Shown here: positions 13,001 through 28,000 of the stretch, piece by piece | Layout: each line of letters begins with the position of its first letter | Numbering within the stretch: position 1 is the stretch's first letter | Notes under the pieces: model-generated | The model's database searches: none | What the model was told of the DNA's origin: nothing | The model's input: the letters and a program-made list of their open reading frames with translations, nothing else | Position numbers and translations under genes: made by a program | Assembly (NCBI GenBank): GCA_009792885.1 | Contig: WMCF01000067.1 | Span: 2,773,419-2,837,418 of the forward strand | Reading direction: 5' to 3' | From: Eremophila alpestris peregrina | Lineage: Eukaryota > Chordata > Aves > Passeriformes > Alaudidae | DNA: 64,000 nt

Positions 13001-16000
13001 TGGTGCTCCAGTAAAAGAATTTGTGGGATTTTTAAATTTAAGAAGTCACTGCTAAGGACAAACTTGGCAGAGGTTGTTGCCTGGCTGGAATGTATTGTCC
13101 AATTCCACCTCTGCTCTTGACAAAGGATCTTTATAACACTGTAGTTAATTAAGTCCTGTAATTAGGCTGCTGTCTATATTTTTAATTTACCTATTTATAT
13201 TTATTTCTAATTGCTCTGTAACATGACATTAAAAATAATTTCAGACATGTGCATTTACATCTTGGAATTAAACGTGTATCTACAGATATCTGGGGGATTG
13301 AAAGACTTTAAGGGGTTTTCTAAAATATTTAATGGAAAGATGTAATACTTAAAGCATTAATTTTTTAGCAGATTTTTCCCCCCTTGGGTGCTGCTCTGCC
13401 TCAGGATTTAATGATACAGTAATTTAAAGAGACAAGCAATGGATGGACTTTCAGAATCACTTATCTAGTGCTGCTCACATGCTCATTTAATTTAGCACTT
13501 TTCTTAGCCCTGGAAACCTGGGAATTTTCTCTCATTTTCCAGACTTTCTGTCGTCTTATTCTTTATTGCCATTGTATATTTTTTGATTGTATTTTGAGAC
13601 TTTAAAACACAAGTGTCTAGGAAATAAATGGGGCTCATTCCAGTTCCTTTAGTGTATTAATCCAGGAGTTTGTGAGGCTCTTGTGACTGATATTTATGTC
13701 AAACAATCATTTATGCATTTTACCTCTCTATCTCCATATGACTCACAGAAGAATAATGTCCAATTTACATGGAAAACTGAGATGCAGGATAAATGACAGG
13801 ACTTGCCTCCAGCCATCCAGGAAACCTGGGGCTGGAAATGCATATTCAATGGATTGCCCACGTTCCAGGGCACATTCCAGGTCTTACCCTTGCACCAGAG
13901 CTTCACATTTTTCTCATTGATAGAAAATTGTTCCGAACTTCCAACACTTGGACTGCTGACGGATCTCAGTTCCTTTTTGCTGATGTCTCTGGTTCTGATC
14001 TACAGCATTGCTTTTTAATATGAATTTCCAGAAGTTGGTAATTTCAGGGAAAAGCTCCTTGTTGGACTCTGGCATTTCTGTAGAGTTGGCCAGGGAGGGA
14101 GATGAGTGCAAATGCCTGAATGAGGCTGTGAAAAGCAGCTAGGGGCTTTGGACTGAGGGATGTGCTGGTTTTCTCTGATTTGCAAAGTAGGAATCTTAAT
14201 TCCTTCTTTCCCATTCCTTTTCCCCCTGTGCTCTTGATCCCCAGGAGAACATGTCACTTCCAGGTTTAAGAACGAAGTGGAGCGGATGGGGTTTGATATG
14301 AACAATGCCTGGAGGATTTCCAACATCAATGAGAAGTACAAGTGAGTGCTGGGGCTGCTTCTCCACAGCCAAACTGCATCTCAAAACACTCAATTGCTGA
14401 AACTTTTTCAACTTCTACAGTTTCCTAGAAGGGGCAATCAGAATTATAATTTTTTATTGGTTTATAGAAAAAAATGTGCTTTAAATTATCTAATGTTTTA
14501 TTAGCTGCTAGAGTGTTTTAGGCTTGAAAATACCAGGTTTTGATGTAGCTTATTAGAGACCAAGAATTCTAAGGGAGATCTTAGAGATCTAAGTGAGCAA
14601 AGAGTGGAGTTTGAACTTTCTGAGACATTTTTTATTGTTTCTTATTCTCTAACTTACTAAAAAGACATGTATTTAAAAAGAAACCCAAACAGGTTTGGAA
14701 GAGTTAAATTTCTGGATGAATAAGTAAGAGAAAACACTTTCTGAGGTACTCAAAGTGCAGACAAAAGCCCTCTTCAGGCTCTGGATCAGAGGAGGGTGCT
14801 CTGTGATCCCCAGCTGGGGGGACAGGGTGTTCTGGCTGCTCCCTGCTCCAGCTCAGAGCAAACCCAGCTGGAACACTCTGTTATGGAGCAGTTTGAGTGC
14901 TCTGCCTGTGCAGGATAATGACTCCCAGCTGGGGCTTGGTGTCCCTGCAGCAGGAATCTCTGCTCTGGCCTCTGCAAGTTGAGGGAAGGAGAAAGAGCCA
15001 TCCCTCCATGTTTAATGCTGGACAAGGGGTGTTTATTAACATCCAGGGAAGCAGGAATTAGCAAAAGGGCTGTCAGGTTCCTCCGGGGCTGCTGTGGGAA
15101 GTCTGGAGCTGCTCCACACCCTGACTTTGCTGCTTTCCCCCAGGCTGTGTGGCAGTTACCCCCAGGAGATCATCGTTCCCGCCTGGATCACGGACAAGGA
15201 GCTGGAGAGCGTGGCCAGCTTCCGCTCCTGGAAGCGCATCCCTGCCGTGGTGTACAGGTGAGGGGCAGCTGCCTCAGCCCTGCCAGGCTCACATGGGCAC
15301 TGCTGGCAGAGAAAAGCTGCAGGAGGTCACAGCTGGGAGTCTGAGAGGTGCTCAGGCTGCTCTGGGTGAGGCAGAGGCTCCATGTGCACTCTGAGAGGCA
15401 ATAATGGGTTGTATTTAGAATTCCAAACACACACTGGAGGAGCACTCGGCATTTGCATCTCCTGCAAATCATTCCTGGGGCAGTCACCCCAGTTAAGATT
15501 GATTTTTAACTTTTCCTAATATGAAAATGAAAAAATGGAAGATGAAGACGTCAGAGGAGAACTGATAAATAACCCTGGCTGGGCACTCCTATGGCTTTTC
15601 CCTGACTCATCTGGCTGATTCTCAGACTGCAGTATAAACAAGGACAAATACCAAAATTACTTGAAGGAGATCTAAAGCTCAGATTAAAAATTAGTGTACA
15701 GTTTAGCTCTATCTCCATATTTTAGATTGTTTTAATTACACAGACCCTTCCTTAGACTGAGTCCAGCAATTCTTCATAATGAAACTGCTTGTCTGAGAGA
15801 CTGGGTTCTGGTAGCTTCTTTAGTAAAAAACACATTTCAGCATCAGTTTTTTCAAATATTTTGAATTTTGTGGATATTTGATGACTGCTCCATCTCTGGA
15901 AGTGTCCAAGGCCAGGTTGGACAGGGCTTGGAGCAACCTTATCTCGTGAAAGGTGTCCCTGCCCATGGCAGAGGATGGAATAAGATGAGCTGTAAGGTCT

Positions 16001-19000
16001 GTTCCCACCCAAACCATTCCATGGTCCTATAAAGCTGTCATTTAATACCATGTCCCCTTCCCCGCCATGGTTATCCTCCCATAAATCTTTAAAATCTCTT
16101 TAAAACATCAGATGATAAAAGGATTAAAAAGATAATGAATACTGCTATTCCCTAAGCCCTGGCACCCATTCCTTGTGACCATGGAGAGCAGGAAAGCTGG
16201 CACATCCTTGGAGCTGGTGTCGGAGGAGCCAAGGGCAGGAGAGCTGTGGGCCACAAAACTCTGTTTACTGAGCTTAAGGGTTCTTGTTCAGTGAAGGCAG
16301 AACAAATTGGTTCATGGCAGCAAACCATTATCTTTAAATCCTCCTGTCTTTCCTCTTTTTGCTCCCAAACAACAAAGGGGTTTAGTGCAGTCTTTTTTGG
16401 AATGGTGAAGTTGTTCCCTCCTCTGCTCAGCTCTGGGAAGGGGAAAATGTTTTCCAGCATATGCTGATTTACAAAAACCTGAGTATTTCATTATTGCAGT
16501 ACTAAATGTGTGTGTGTGTATTATATATATTATATGTATATATAAGGGAGAATAATATGATTTATGTGTGGGTTTGGGTTCAGCTTTTGGGCCTTTTCTG
16601 CAGTTGTCACATATTTAGGGGACACCTCACCTGCAAACACACTTCCCCAGGGCAACATTCCCCCTCCTGTCATTACTGCACAGAAGAAGAGCACTTTGTT
16701 CTCATTCCTAGGAACACCTTGCATTCCAGGGGTTTACAGAAGAGCAATTGAAAAGGCAAAAGACCACAGAGACTGAAATTGCTCTGTCCCCATGTTCAAT
16801 TTTCTGCAGTTCTGCTGAGGCTCTGGGTGATAAACCACATGTGGGGTTTCATTGCTGAGCTTCAAATCAGTGAGAGAAAAGCCTTTCTCTTTTTTGATTT
16901 TTTTTTCCTTATCTTGACATTTAGTAATAGATTTTTAAAGACATGCAGTTCATCACTTTGGGCTCTAATAGAGCTCACAGCAGTGAGGGGAGGAGGATTT
17001 CTAGGTTGGACTGGGCTTGGAGCATCCTGGTCTAGGGGAAGGTGTCCCTGCCCATGGCAGGGGGTGGAACAGGATGAGTTTTAAGGTCCTTTCCCTCCCA
17101 AATAATTCCATGATTCTATGACTGGAATTCCATATATAGTTTTTGTGTGTGTGTATATATATATATATAAATATAATCTTTTTTTCTTACTTTGATGGAG
17201 TAAGGGACAAGACAACATTATTCAACATTTCAACATTTTTTATCCACTGAAATAATTCTGGGACTAAATTATTATAGTTTCAATATTGATCACATTATTT
17301 TTTGCTTTACTTCAGGGAAAAAAGAAGTAATGAGGATTTCTTTAAAATAAGCCAAATCACTTGTCTCAGGTACAGAACACTTGGACAGAGACAGACACTG
17401 GCAACAGGAAATTCATAGTCCCAGTGAAGCAGTGAAGGCTGAAAAGCCAAGCAGGCTGATTTGGAGACAGGCTCCAGGAGAGCTCTGTGGGGATTGGACT
17501 GTCAGGAGTGTTGCTTCCATTCTGTGATCAGATCTCTAAAGAAATCTCACTCCAGAGTCTGCAGTTTTTCTTTCTGTTTTCAGTTTTTGAAACCTTTTCA
17601 TATATTTCACATATTTCATGGAGCCTCAGAAACACAGATTGGGTTGGAAGGGGGCTTAAAGCTCATCTAATTCCACCCCCTGCCATGGTCAGGGACACCT
17701 TCCACTTTCCCAGGTTTCTCCAAGCCCTGTCCAGCCTGGCCTTGGACACTGCCAGGGATGGAGCAGCCACAGCCTCAACCTTTCTGGGAACAATAATTTA
17801 TGTAGACAAAATTATGTAGATTTTCTGGCCCCAGAAAGTCAGTGTTATGGAGAAAGCTCTTAGGATTTTTTGGGAAGACAGTGGAGAGAGCTTCCTGCCT
17901 TGTAGAAACAGCATCATGAGAGCCTCCCTGGAGCTTCCCTGTGTGGAAGTGTCCTTTAGCCCTGCACTGCTGAGGGTGAGGCCCCACACAGGTGCAGGGA
18001 TCCTGTGGCACACAGAAGCTCTGTTCCTGCCTTGAGTTACATCCCTGAATTGCAGCAAAGGGATTTCCATTCTAGTTCAGAAATGCAGCACAGGGGCAGT
18101 TCACCCTTTCCTGCTGCTCCCTGCTCTGTGGTTATAAGGACTTGGGGGATTTATTGTTTTACTCCAAGGTGGTTTGAACACGGGGAGGATGAAGCCTGTG
18201 CAGAGGTGTACATGCATCCTGCACAATAGCTTGTAAGGGGCTTTAGAGTCACCTCATGCTATTTACTCTTGGTTTCTGTGGGGGGCTGCAGGTTTTTTGT
18301 CTCTAGGGAATTTTCTATGCAGGTTATGCTTGAAGTTTTTTGAACCATTTTGTTTTGTTCCTGAGCTCTGAGTGATGCCCTCTTATCCCAGCTCTGTCCC
18401 TGGGGATCTCAGCATCACACTGGCTGTTCTTTATCCCTGTGGCCAGTCCAGCTGGAATGAGTGGGATTCCTCAGCCCTCCAGGGTGCCCCTAAAAGAACT
18501 GTGTGCTGATTTCTGGTACTCCTGAACGTGGCAGATGTGTGCAGGGCACTGGTGGGGCTGCACAGCCACCAACAAGCTCATCTCCTGGCCTAATGGATCT
18601 TCATTATTTGTATAATGCGAGGCAAGGACCTGCAGATGAAAATATAACTCTTTATGAACCTATGAAAATTATTCTACAGCAGGTAGTAATGAAATCTGGG
18701 AGAACATATGGAAAAATAAATGAGCTGCTCTGTTCAAAATAGATTTCTTACACATATAATGATGTTTTATTTTCTTTTATTTGTGCAAGCGTGGTGGGGA
18801 ACTAGGTGGCCTTTCAGTGATTGGCACGTATTTTTTCCTGAACTAATTTGCTATGGGTAGAGCTGTTGGTGGAAGGTTATTAATTCCAGCAGAAATCCAT
18901 TTCCCTGTGCCTGCAGTCGGCTGGCACCTGGTGTAAGAGCCGTGGCTTCGCATCGCTTTTCCTTTGCCTCGCTTAACGCAGCGTGTCAGTGCTTCTCCCA

Positions 19001-22000
19001 CTGAAGGGATTTTATATGAAACAATTATAAAAGAGCTATGAAAAATGCTTCAAACCCATATCCCAGCCTGTTTGATCACTTGGAGGCTCTGCAGCACGGA
19101 GCCTGTCCCTGTTGTTGTTGGATGAGGAGCAGGAGGCGGCGGCGCCCACACGGAGCCCGCGGGGACACTGCGGAGGAGGTGCCGCACAGCACCCCGGGGT
19201 GACAGCTCTGACAGCACAGCACAAACCAGCCTGTCACACCTCCAGAAACATCCATCACAGTGCTCAGAGACAAAAAGTCAACACTGGCTGCTTTGGGTGG
19301 GCTGGCTTCCTGGTCAGGGCTGAGACTGTTAAGATTTGCTTAAAGGTTAAGCTGACCCTCAGCACTCTGGGTTCCCTGGTTGGAGGGGAGTGAACAACTC
19401 CTGGCTGCCCTGAAGCTGAGGTGGGCAGTTTGTTTGCAGGAAGGCTCTAAAATCTTTTCCTGCATCATAACCTACAGGAATTGTAATTGGCAGGTGCATG
19501 TTTTGGAAATCCAGGGTTCAGGGGGGATTCCTGGGTGAGGAAAGCATTGCTCAGAGGCAGCTCTGCTTGAAAAGCTGTTATTCCCAGAAATGCACCTGTG
19601 CCCTGGCCTGATCCAACAGTGTGGGCAGCAGGGAAGGGGGAATTCTTTCCTCCTGCCCTGCTCAGGTGAGACTCCACCTGCAGAGCTGCCTCCAGCCCTA
19701 GGACCCAGCACAGGAAGGACCTGGAGCTGCTGGAGCCAGTCCAGAGGAGGCCACAGAGGTCCTCCAAGGGCTGGAAACCCTCTGCTCTGGAGCCAGGCTG
19801 GGAGAGCTGGGGTTGCTCACCTGGAGAAAAGAAGGCTCTGGGGAGAGCTCAGAGCCCCTGCCAGTGCCTAAAGGGGCTCCAGGAAAGCTGGAGAGTGACT
19901 GGGGACAAGGGATGGAGGGACAGAACACAGGGAATGGCTTCCCACTGCCACAGAGCAGGGCTGGATGGAATACTGGGAAGGAATTGTTCCCTGGGAGGGT
20001 GGGCAGGCCCTGGCACAGGGTGCCCAGAGCAGCTGTGGCTGTCCCTGGATTCCTGGCAATGTCCAAGGCCAGGCTGGATGGGGCTTGGATCAGCCTGGGA
20101 CAGTGGAAGATGTGTCTGCCCATGGCAGGGGTGGCACTGGATGGATGTTAGGACTCCTCACAACCCAATCTGTTCTATGATCCTTTGATTGAAACAGAGA
20201 AAAGCTCTGTTAATTTTTCAGCTGTGGGTGAGTGCTGGGATATTTCAGCTGGGACATGAGGCAGGGATTAAACATTTTGCAGTGCCCCAGAAGTTGTGTC
20301 TGTGCTGCTCTGGCCCCTCCACCCACAGCTCTCTGCACACACAGCTGGGCCTCCTCTCCCCAGGGCAGAGCTCCCTTAATTCAGGGGGCTGCTGGGGAAG
20401 GTCAGGGAGAAGGTTGTTCCTACCAGCTGCAAACACTTTGATGACTGGGGAGTCACAGAGCTGGTGGCAGCAGGGGGATGTGCCAGCACAAAGTGGAATT
20501 ACTGTGATAATACATTTCAGTCCTCTTTCTGTAATAGATTATAGGGGAGAGTCTTCTTCAGAGTGTGTTTGCAATGGTTCAATAAGTTTTAATTATTCCA
20601 GATCTGTTCTTTATGTGTAGTACAAGAAGCCAGGTCAGATTTAAAGAAACAACTACTAACTCTTCAGACACGTGAAAAAAAATATTTTTTGAATGTCACC
20701 TCCCAGGAGACAAGAGCCTTGTCCAGGTTAGGGTGTTCTTGGTTTTCCCTCATCCATGTTCTCTCATGCTTCACTTGCTGTTCCAAAACACTCCCCAGCT
20801 TTCACTGGCCAACAGGCCACAATATTGAGCAAGAAGATCCTTTGTTTTCTCTTGCTGACCTTGCTTTGACTTTCACCTGTCAGTGTCTGTGGTCACAGCC
20901 ATCATTCTGTAGGGAAGCTGAATCCCAGGTTGGGGCTAACTGCTGAATGATGGTTCCCACTGGGAATGAAGCTACTGGAGCACGCCACTGAATGTTTGGT
21001 GCCCTCTGTGCTGTTCACCCTGATTGCTGAGTCTGTATTCGCTGTGTTTGCAGGCACCAGAGCAATGGGGCAGTGATCTCCCGCTGTGGCCAGCCCGAGG
21101 TGAGCTGGTGGGGCTGGAGGAACGCCGACGACGAGCACCTGGTCCAGTCCGTAGCCAAAGCCTGTGCCTCAGACTCCAGGTCCAACAGCAACAAGTTAAT
21201 GAATGGGAATTGTTCCAGAGATTTACCCAATGGAGGGGACCTCTCTGATGTGGAATTTGGTAAGGCTGTCACCGTTGCTCTTCTGTCGAGGGCAGAGCTT
21301 TATGTAAATTCTCCGGTGCTGTAACAGAGTGGATCTGTTGTATTTAGTCGCCATTCTCCAGTGCATGTGCATTGTGGGACTGAGGGAATCGTGCTGTAAA
21401 CAATGTTAGAAGGATCCTCTGAGCTCCTCACCCGTTTCCTCCTCCCCAGACTCCTCCATCTCCAATGCCTCAGGAGCAGAGAGTTTGGCAATCCAGCCTC
21501 AGAAGCTTTTGATCCTGGACGCGCGATCCTACGCAGCAGCCGTGGCCAACAGAGCCAAGGGGGGTGGCTGTGAGTGCCCAGGTGAGCACATTCCTCCTCA
21601 GCTTCCCAGGCAATCAGTCAAAGGGATTTGCTCCAGTGTAATTACCCTGACACCCTTCAGCCCTGCCTGTACCACTGCTCGTCTGTCTGAACGTTCTGGA
21701 TCAGGCAGCCCCCACCCAGCCCTTCTAAGGGCAGGTTGAGCTGTTAATTGGTCTGTTCTCAGACCATTAACCCAGCTGGCAGCAGTGCTCAGTAAATGCT
21801 GAACCCAGTGGAATCTGCTGAAGAGCTTTCCCTTGCTGAGTCAGATGTATAAACTAGAGAGAGACAAAGGTGTCCAGTGTGCTCATGTCTAAAAGCCCTG
21901 AAGTTGTAAAACCCCACTGGCTGCAGAGGAGAAGAATATTCTAGAATGGTTGTGCAAAATACAAATTCTCAGCAATTTCCCTAAAGCAGAAGCATTTCTC

Positions 22001-25000
22001 AGTATTTGTATCATAGCAACTGCCATCCTGCCTCACCTTGCATGTGTAGTAATACAGTTGCAACACCACTTTCTGTGTTCCTTGGCACTTGTGAATTGGT
22101 GGTTTTATAAACAAGATATTATTTATGGTCACTGTTGGGTATGAATGCAGCCTGTTAAAATTCCATGGGTGGGGAGGCTGGAAAAAAAAATCCCAGACAG
22201 AAAAACTCGAGATAAGATAAAGAAAGCTCTTTTTTTAACCATTTATTTTTGTTTGGTCTTTGCTGCAATTGCTGCATTTTGATTTGTAGCCACCAGTTAA
22301 AAAAATGAAGTTTCCATTTAACACTTCAAAACCACTAAATAATTCTTATCAGAGAGTAAAATTTCAAAACAGAGAAGCAAGTATACAGGAAGTTTGATTT
22401 TCTTCCTGTATAATTGTTTTTAGTTGTGTGGAGAGAGTTTTTGAACAGCTTGTCACCTTCAATAAAACCTGTATTGCTTTTTGCTGCTAAATTCTCTGCA
22501 TGTATTGCCAGATCTGCTTCATTCTCTGTATAAAAATAGCTCATTTATGGTGTGCTTTATTTTAGATATAAGTCAGCAAAAATACAAAAAAGCTCTGAAG
22601 TTGTCTGATACTGTCTGAGGCCACTTCTGGGGTTCCCTCATTGTGTTTGGCCCAGCATTTGTTGGGCTGATAAAGAGTTGGGAAATCAAATGATACAAAA
22701 CATCACAGACTCCTGAATTTCCTTGTGCAAGCACTCAGTATCCCAGATTCTGAGTCCTGCTTATTTTTCTCCTGTAGAAACGGTCATTTTAGTTACTGTG
22801 TGATCATTCTTGTGCAGACTGAAGCATCACAGAAGGAAGACTAAACCTAGGGAAAACTACTGAACTGGTATTTTCTGGCCCTCTCTAGGTGCCCCCTGAG
22901 TACTGGTTCTAATGTCCAAGCCTCCAGTGTTGCTTGAGCACATCCAGAGTAATTCCAATGTATCTTCTGTTTTCCTGAGCTCCCAGTGTTTCTCACATGT
23001 GTGATGCTTCCTCATACAATTCCCCTCAGAAGAAAGCAGTGGGTGAAGTAACCTTTCAGTCTTTTTGAGTGCTTAGGAAAAGGAATCTGAAATCTGTCTA
23101 ACTTATAGATTTAAGTTACCAATTTAATATTATTTATGTTTCACATCTTTTGATGTTTCTCAGTCTTTTTACAAACATTCTGGATCCTGGAACAAAGGAA
23201 TATCCCTATTCCCAGAGGTTTGCTCTCTGCTTTTTGTAACCTGAAGTGAAGCATTTGAAATAAATACAGCAGGACTTTGCTAAATGCTTCCTGTTTTGCT
23301 CGGCTGTCATGTCTGGAATACCCAGTGAGCTCCAAGGACTTACAGAATCTTCGTAAACAGATTATTTCATCTGTCCACAGCAACAGCGGTTTGTTTTTAT
23401 TAAAGAATCTTTTAGAAAGGTAATTGTTACTTTCTTGCCTCTGTCTTGCTCTTGCCCTGCAGAATATTACCCCAACTGTGAAGTGGTGTTCATGGGGATG
23501 GCAAACATCCATTCCATCCGCAAGAGCTTCCAGTCGCTGCGCCTGCTCTGCACACAGATGCCAGATCCAGGAAAGTAAGTGGAAGTTTGGGGGTTGGAGC
23601 CTTTGGTTCCATGTTTCTGCAGCCACATTCTTCTGCTGATGATTTTTAAATTGAAATTCAGTGGATTTTCCCTTGGTAATAGTGCTAAGCTGTGCTTTTC
23701 CATTTTCATGGAAGTCACTGGTTTATTCTGATTGAAGTGAACATAGAAAATTAGTTCTGAAATTAGAGTGTAACCTTGAATATTGATACCAGAACGTTGT
23801 TTCTTCTGGTGGCTTCTGAGCACTCACACTTAGGCTGATCTGCTGTTCCCACCTCTTTAATCCTCACTGTTGACTCTCCTTTGGAAAATTGTGGTGGTGT
23901 TCCATGTACTTCACTCATTTATAATGGCATTTCAGGAGAATATTTTATACCCCTCCAGTGCTGTGGAGTAACTCCCCTCCAGTGGCCCCTCACCTTGGGA
24001 GCTTCTGAGCTTGGGTCCGTACTGTAGTTACCCCAGTCCTGTTTGCCCTCCCACTCCCCTGTTTGGAATTTGCTGCTAAAGCCTTCCATGATTTCAAAGT
24101 AGATCCAAACCTTCAGCTCATGCCAGAGTCTGGCAGTTCCTTGGGTTGGCTTTGTGGCTTTGCTGCTTCCACCTCTGGGAAGGCGCTAACAAGACACACG
24201 TGAAAAGTGCTCCAGAGTGCCACTCACAGCTTATTAAAACAGGAGCTTTGCCGTGATAAACTCAGACATCCAAACCTGAAAGCATTTTAAAAGAGCAAAA
24301 ACTGTCTTGCCTGCTTTCCCTCTAGTTGGCTGTCAGCTCTGGAGAGCACCAAGTGGCTGCAGCACCTGTCAGTGCTGCTGAAGTCGGCGCTGCTCGTGGT
24401 GCACGCCGTGGACCGGGACCAGCGGCCGGTGCTGGTTCACTGCTCCGACGGCTGGGACCGCACGCCCCAGATCGTGGCCCTGGCCAAACTCCTGCTGGAC
24501 CCCTACTACAGGACCACGGAGGTGGGTAAAGCAGCTGGGAGCCATTGGGCTCTCTGGGGGGAGTCTGGCTGTGAATCATTTCAGGTTTCTCTCCTGGCAA
24601 AGGCGCTGAAACTGGCAGGAGTTTGTCACCTGTAGTCTGCAGTTACTCCCAGGTGTAGGTACATCTGTAACTCAGGAGTAGTTTATCCTCCCTCTGCTGT
24701 AACTGCACAGTCATGGTCTGTGCTTCCCCATATTTAGTTAAGGAATATGGAGTACAAAGTGCTGTAATTGCAGCTGCTGGTTTATCCCTGCAGATTCTCA
24801 GCCAAGCACTGATAGAGAGCCTTCCTCTTTGCTGTATTTCTCAACTGCATGGTTTTCCAGTTTCATATTTTCATTGCCCTCTGTCAGTTACATTTCTCCA
24901 GATTTTGCCCTGTTCCATCACTTATGAGCACTGCAGGATGTGTGCTGGCTGGCTTCCATCTGCCAGCCCACAGCAAGATGCCTTTGTTGTCCAGAACAGA

Positions 25001-28000
25001 ACTGTGTCTGAACACTGCTGTGAGCTGCTGCTTAAAGCCTCTCACACACTAGGACCCAGAGCTGGAGCTGCCTTTTGGATGGAAGTGAGAAAACTTCCTG
25101 GATCCTTTTTCACATGGATTCTAGAAGCTGGCATCCAGAGCAAACCAGAAACAGCAGCTGTCTGTACCAGGACCACAAACATGAGGAAAATGAGTTTTTC
25201 AGCACAGTCAGATTGAAAGCTTTTGAGCTGCCAGCCATTATTTTGGCTCTAATCACAGCCTTTGACTCAATAAACATTCTCTACAATTTTTCTTTCCACT
25301 AAGAAACAAAACCTTCCTGCCCTGTGATGGATTTCAGGTCCTGTGAGATGAGGTGCAGCTTTCAGCTGCTCACCCAGGCACTGTTTGGAAATGTTCTTTG
25401 CCCTTTTCATGAAAAATCACTCAAGTGAACCTTTAATCAACCTTGTGACTGCTGTACGCAGACAAGCACCTGCTCTCCCTGAGCTTGGATGTCCTGTTGT
25501 GGATGGATGGTTTTCTTTCCTGACAACTGGATCTGACCATCATTTTCAAGAAAAGCTTTTATATAACTTGTCCAAATACTGGAGACCATGATCCAGAAGC
25601 TTTGGCAAGATGAAGTTCCTACTTGTCACTGCCTGGATGAGATAGGGCTCATATCAGGATTCTACCTGCCAGTCACTGAGGACTTAACCTGCCTTATTCC
25701 CTTTCCTGTTCATGTAGTTTGTAGTTTGGGAATCCTTATCTGTCCTAATTCCATTTCAGAGCACAGAGGCATTAGGGAAAGTAGTAAAGAGAAGTAATGA
25801 GCCCAGTGCTGAGGGGAAATAGGAGAGAGGACACAGTGATCCCACAAGTCTCAGACCATCTCAGAAAACTGAACCAAAGGAAAATAGGAATTCTTCATCT
25901 CTCCTCTCTGCAGGGTTTCCAGGTGCTAGTGGAGACAGAGTGGCTGGATTTTGGCCACAAGTTTGCAGATCGCTGTGGCCATGGGGAGAATTCGGACGAC
26001 CTCAATGAGCGCTGCCCGGTGTTTCTGCAGTGGCTGGACTGTGTCCATCAGCTCCAGAGGCAGTTCCCCTGCTCCTTCGAGTTTAACGAAGCATTCCTTG
26101 TGAGTTGGGACACTGCTGGTTTCATGCACTGCTGCTGAACACTGCTGGAGAGCCTGGGGGTGGATGTTCCCACCTCTCTGTGACATTCTGTGTCCAAGGC
26201 CAGGCTGGACAGGGGTTGGAACAACCTGGGATAGTGGAAGGTGTCCGTGCCCTTGGCAGGGGTGGGACTGGATGGGCTTTAAAGTCCCTTCCCACCCAAA
26301 CCATTCCATTACTTTATATGTATATGAATATATTCTGTGTATTCTATAAAAGCTCTCACCTGATAAAGGGAACAGAAAAGCTGCCCAGATACAGGGGGCA
26401 GAAACACTTGTGTAACCCACAGGGTCTGTTCACTCTTAAAAGCAGGAGTCTCAAGGACTTCTTTTAGACTTTGAAGAAATAAATTATGTTAATTGAATAG
26501 TCTCACCTAAGAGGTGTAAAGCATCCACACAGCCTGAAAAAAATTCTTCTTACTGTCAATGCGAACTCCCCCCTGCTTGGATCTTGTTTTGACTTGAATA
26601 CTCCTCCTCTAAAAACAACCTGCTCCATTCATTTTTTTCAGTTTCTTCACTGAAAATGTGTAGGATATAGGAGCTGTGCTTACCTTTTTTGGAAGAAGAC
26701 AGCATTCCTATTAGGAATTCACCCAGGATGGTCCAAGTCAGTTCTCAGATCTCTGGGGAAGTGGCAGTCACGTATTGCAGGACCAGTAGTCTGAAGAGTA
26801 GAAGTTTTTATGAAGTGTCTGATCCACTAAGAGATGTAAGGCACATTCCTGTGATTGTGGCTGACTGGAATTGCCACTTGCCAGCTCAGCCATGTAACTG
26901 AGCTCATGTACAGTCCCTGAGTAGCTCAGTTGTGAAATGAGATACAACAGGTAGTAACTGGCTTCACAGCACACTGCTAATCTCCGCGGGCTGGGAAAGA
27001 ACATATCCGTGGTGTGCTGGCCTTTGTAGAGTGAACCCCTAATTTATTACAGTATTGAACCACTTGTCTTCATTTAAACATCTGAATAATCCCAAGGAAG
27101 TCATTGATATGCCTGAAGTTAAGCTGGCATTTGTTAGGCTGGGCCCAGCATGGAATGATTAATGATCAGCATTTCTGTGCTGCATGAATGTTTTGTAGCA
27201 GAGGAATCATGATTCTGCTTTGCCTGGCCTGCAGGGCAATGAGTTTGTATCAACATGACTTGATTAGGAACAAATATTTTGTCTTTCTATGTTACATTTT
27301 TTTCCTGAATTTGTTCAGTTATGATATTAAAAGATTCTGCTCCCCTTGCATTCCTTTGCAATTGGTTTGTAAGGAAGTATGTGAGCAATGCCATGGGTTG
27401 GTGTGGCCCTGGGCAGGGCTTTGAGCTGGGAAGGGAGGTGAGGTGGATCCCTGGTGCCAGCTGACACTGTGTGTGTGTGACTCTGTGCAGGTGAAGTTGG
27501 TGCAGCACACCTACTCCTGCCTCTTTGGAACATTCCTGTGCAACAATGCAAAAGAGAGAGGAGAGAAACACACTCAGGAACGGACCTGCTCCGTCTGGTC
27601 TTTGCTGCGGGCAGCAAACAAAGCCTTCAAAAACCTGCTCTACTCCTCCCAGTCGGAATCTGTATGTACCCCAATCCCCTCCTGTGGGAGAGCCCTGGGG
27701 GGCTCCCCAAAACAACATCCCACAAATGGGCTCCCCTGAGAAACACCCCAGCATGGGACACGGTGACCTGGGGTTCAGCCACAGCTGAGGTGGTGGCTGC
27801 CCCATCCCTGGAGGTGTCCAAGGCCAGCTTGGATGGGGCTGGAGAAGCAGAAGTGTCCCTGCCCATGTCAGGGGTGGCACTACATGAGCTTTAAAGTCCC
27901 TTCCAGCCCAAACCGTTGTGTGATTCTCTGAACTGTCCCCATGGACAGAGAGGTGATTCCAGACCAGCTCAGCTCTCCCTGACATTCAGCTTGGAACACC

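Larger units (their letters stand above)
15258..21053 (+). other. MTMR3: MTMR3 intron 7
   Basis: 5.8 kb with four CR1 fragments, two TG/TA microsatellites (16507-16545 and 17140-17170) and a CpG-bearing segment at 18900-19210. No coding exon is seen. Confidence 0.6.

Noticed and set aside
19698..20123. Long open frames in both directions over the CR1 copies (also at 10203-10746, 42252-42718 and 44329-45190)
   Set aside because: The same peptide-like strings recur at every CR1 fragment in the window. They are translations of the non-coding CR1 3' region, not genes.
24713..25216. A 167-codon plus-strand open frame in MTMR3 intron 11
   Set aside because: It has no recognisable domain, no splice connection to neighbouring exons in frame, and exons 11 and 12 join directly in phase 0. 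It is best read as a chance frame in intron.
27287..27985. A 232-codon minus-strand open frame
   Set aside because: It runs through the antisense of MTMR3 exon 13 and a CR1 copy, so both halves are explained.
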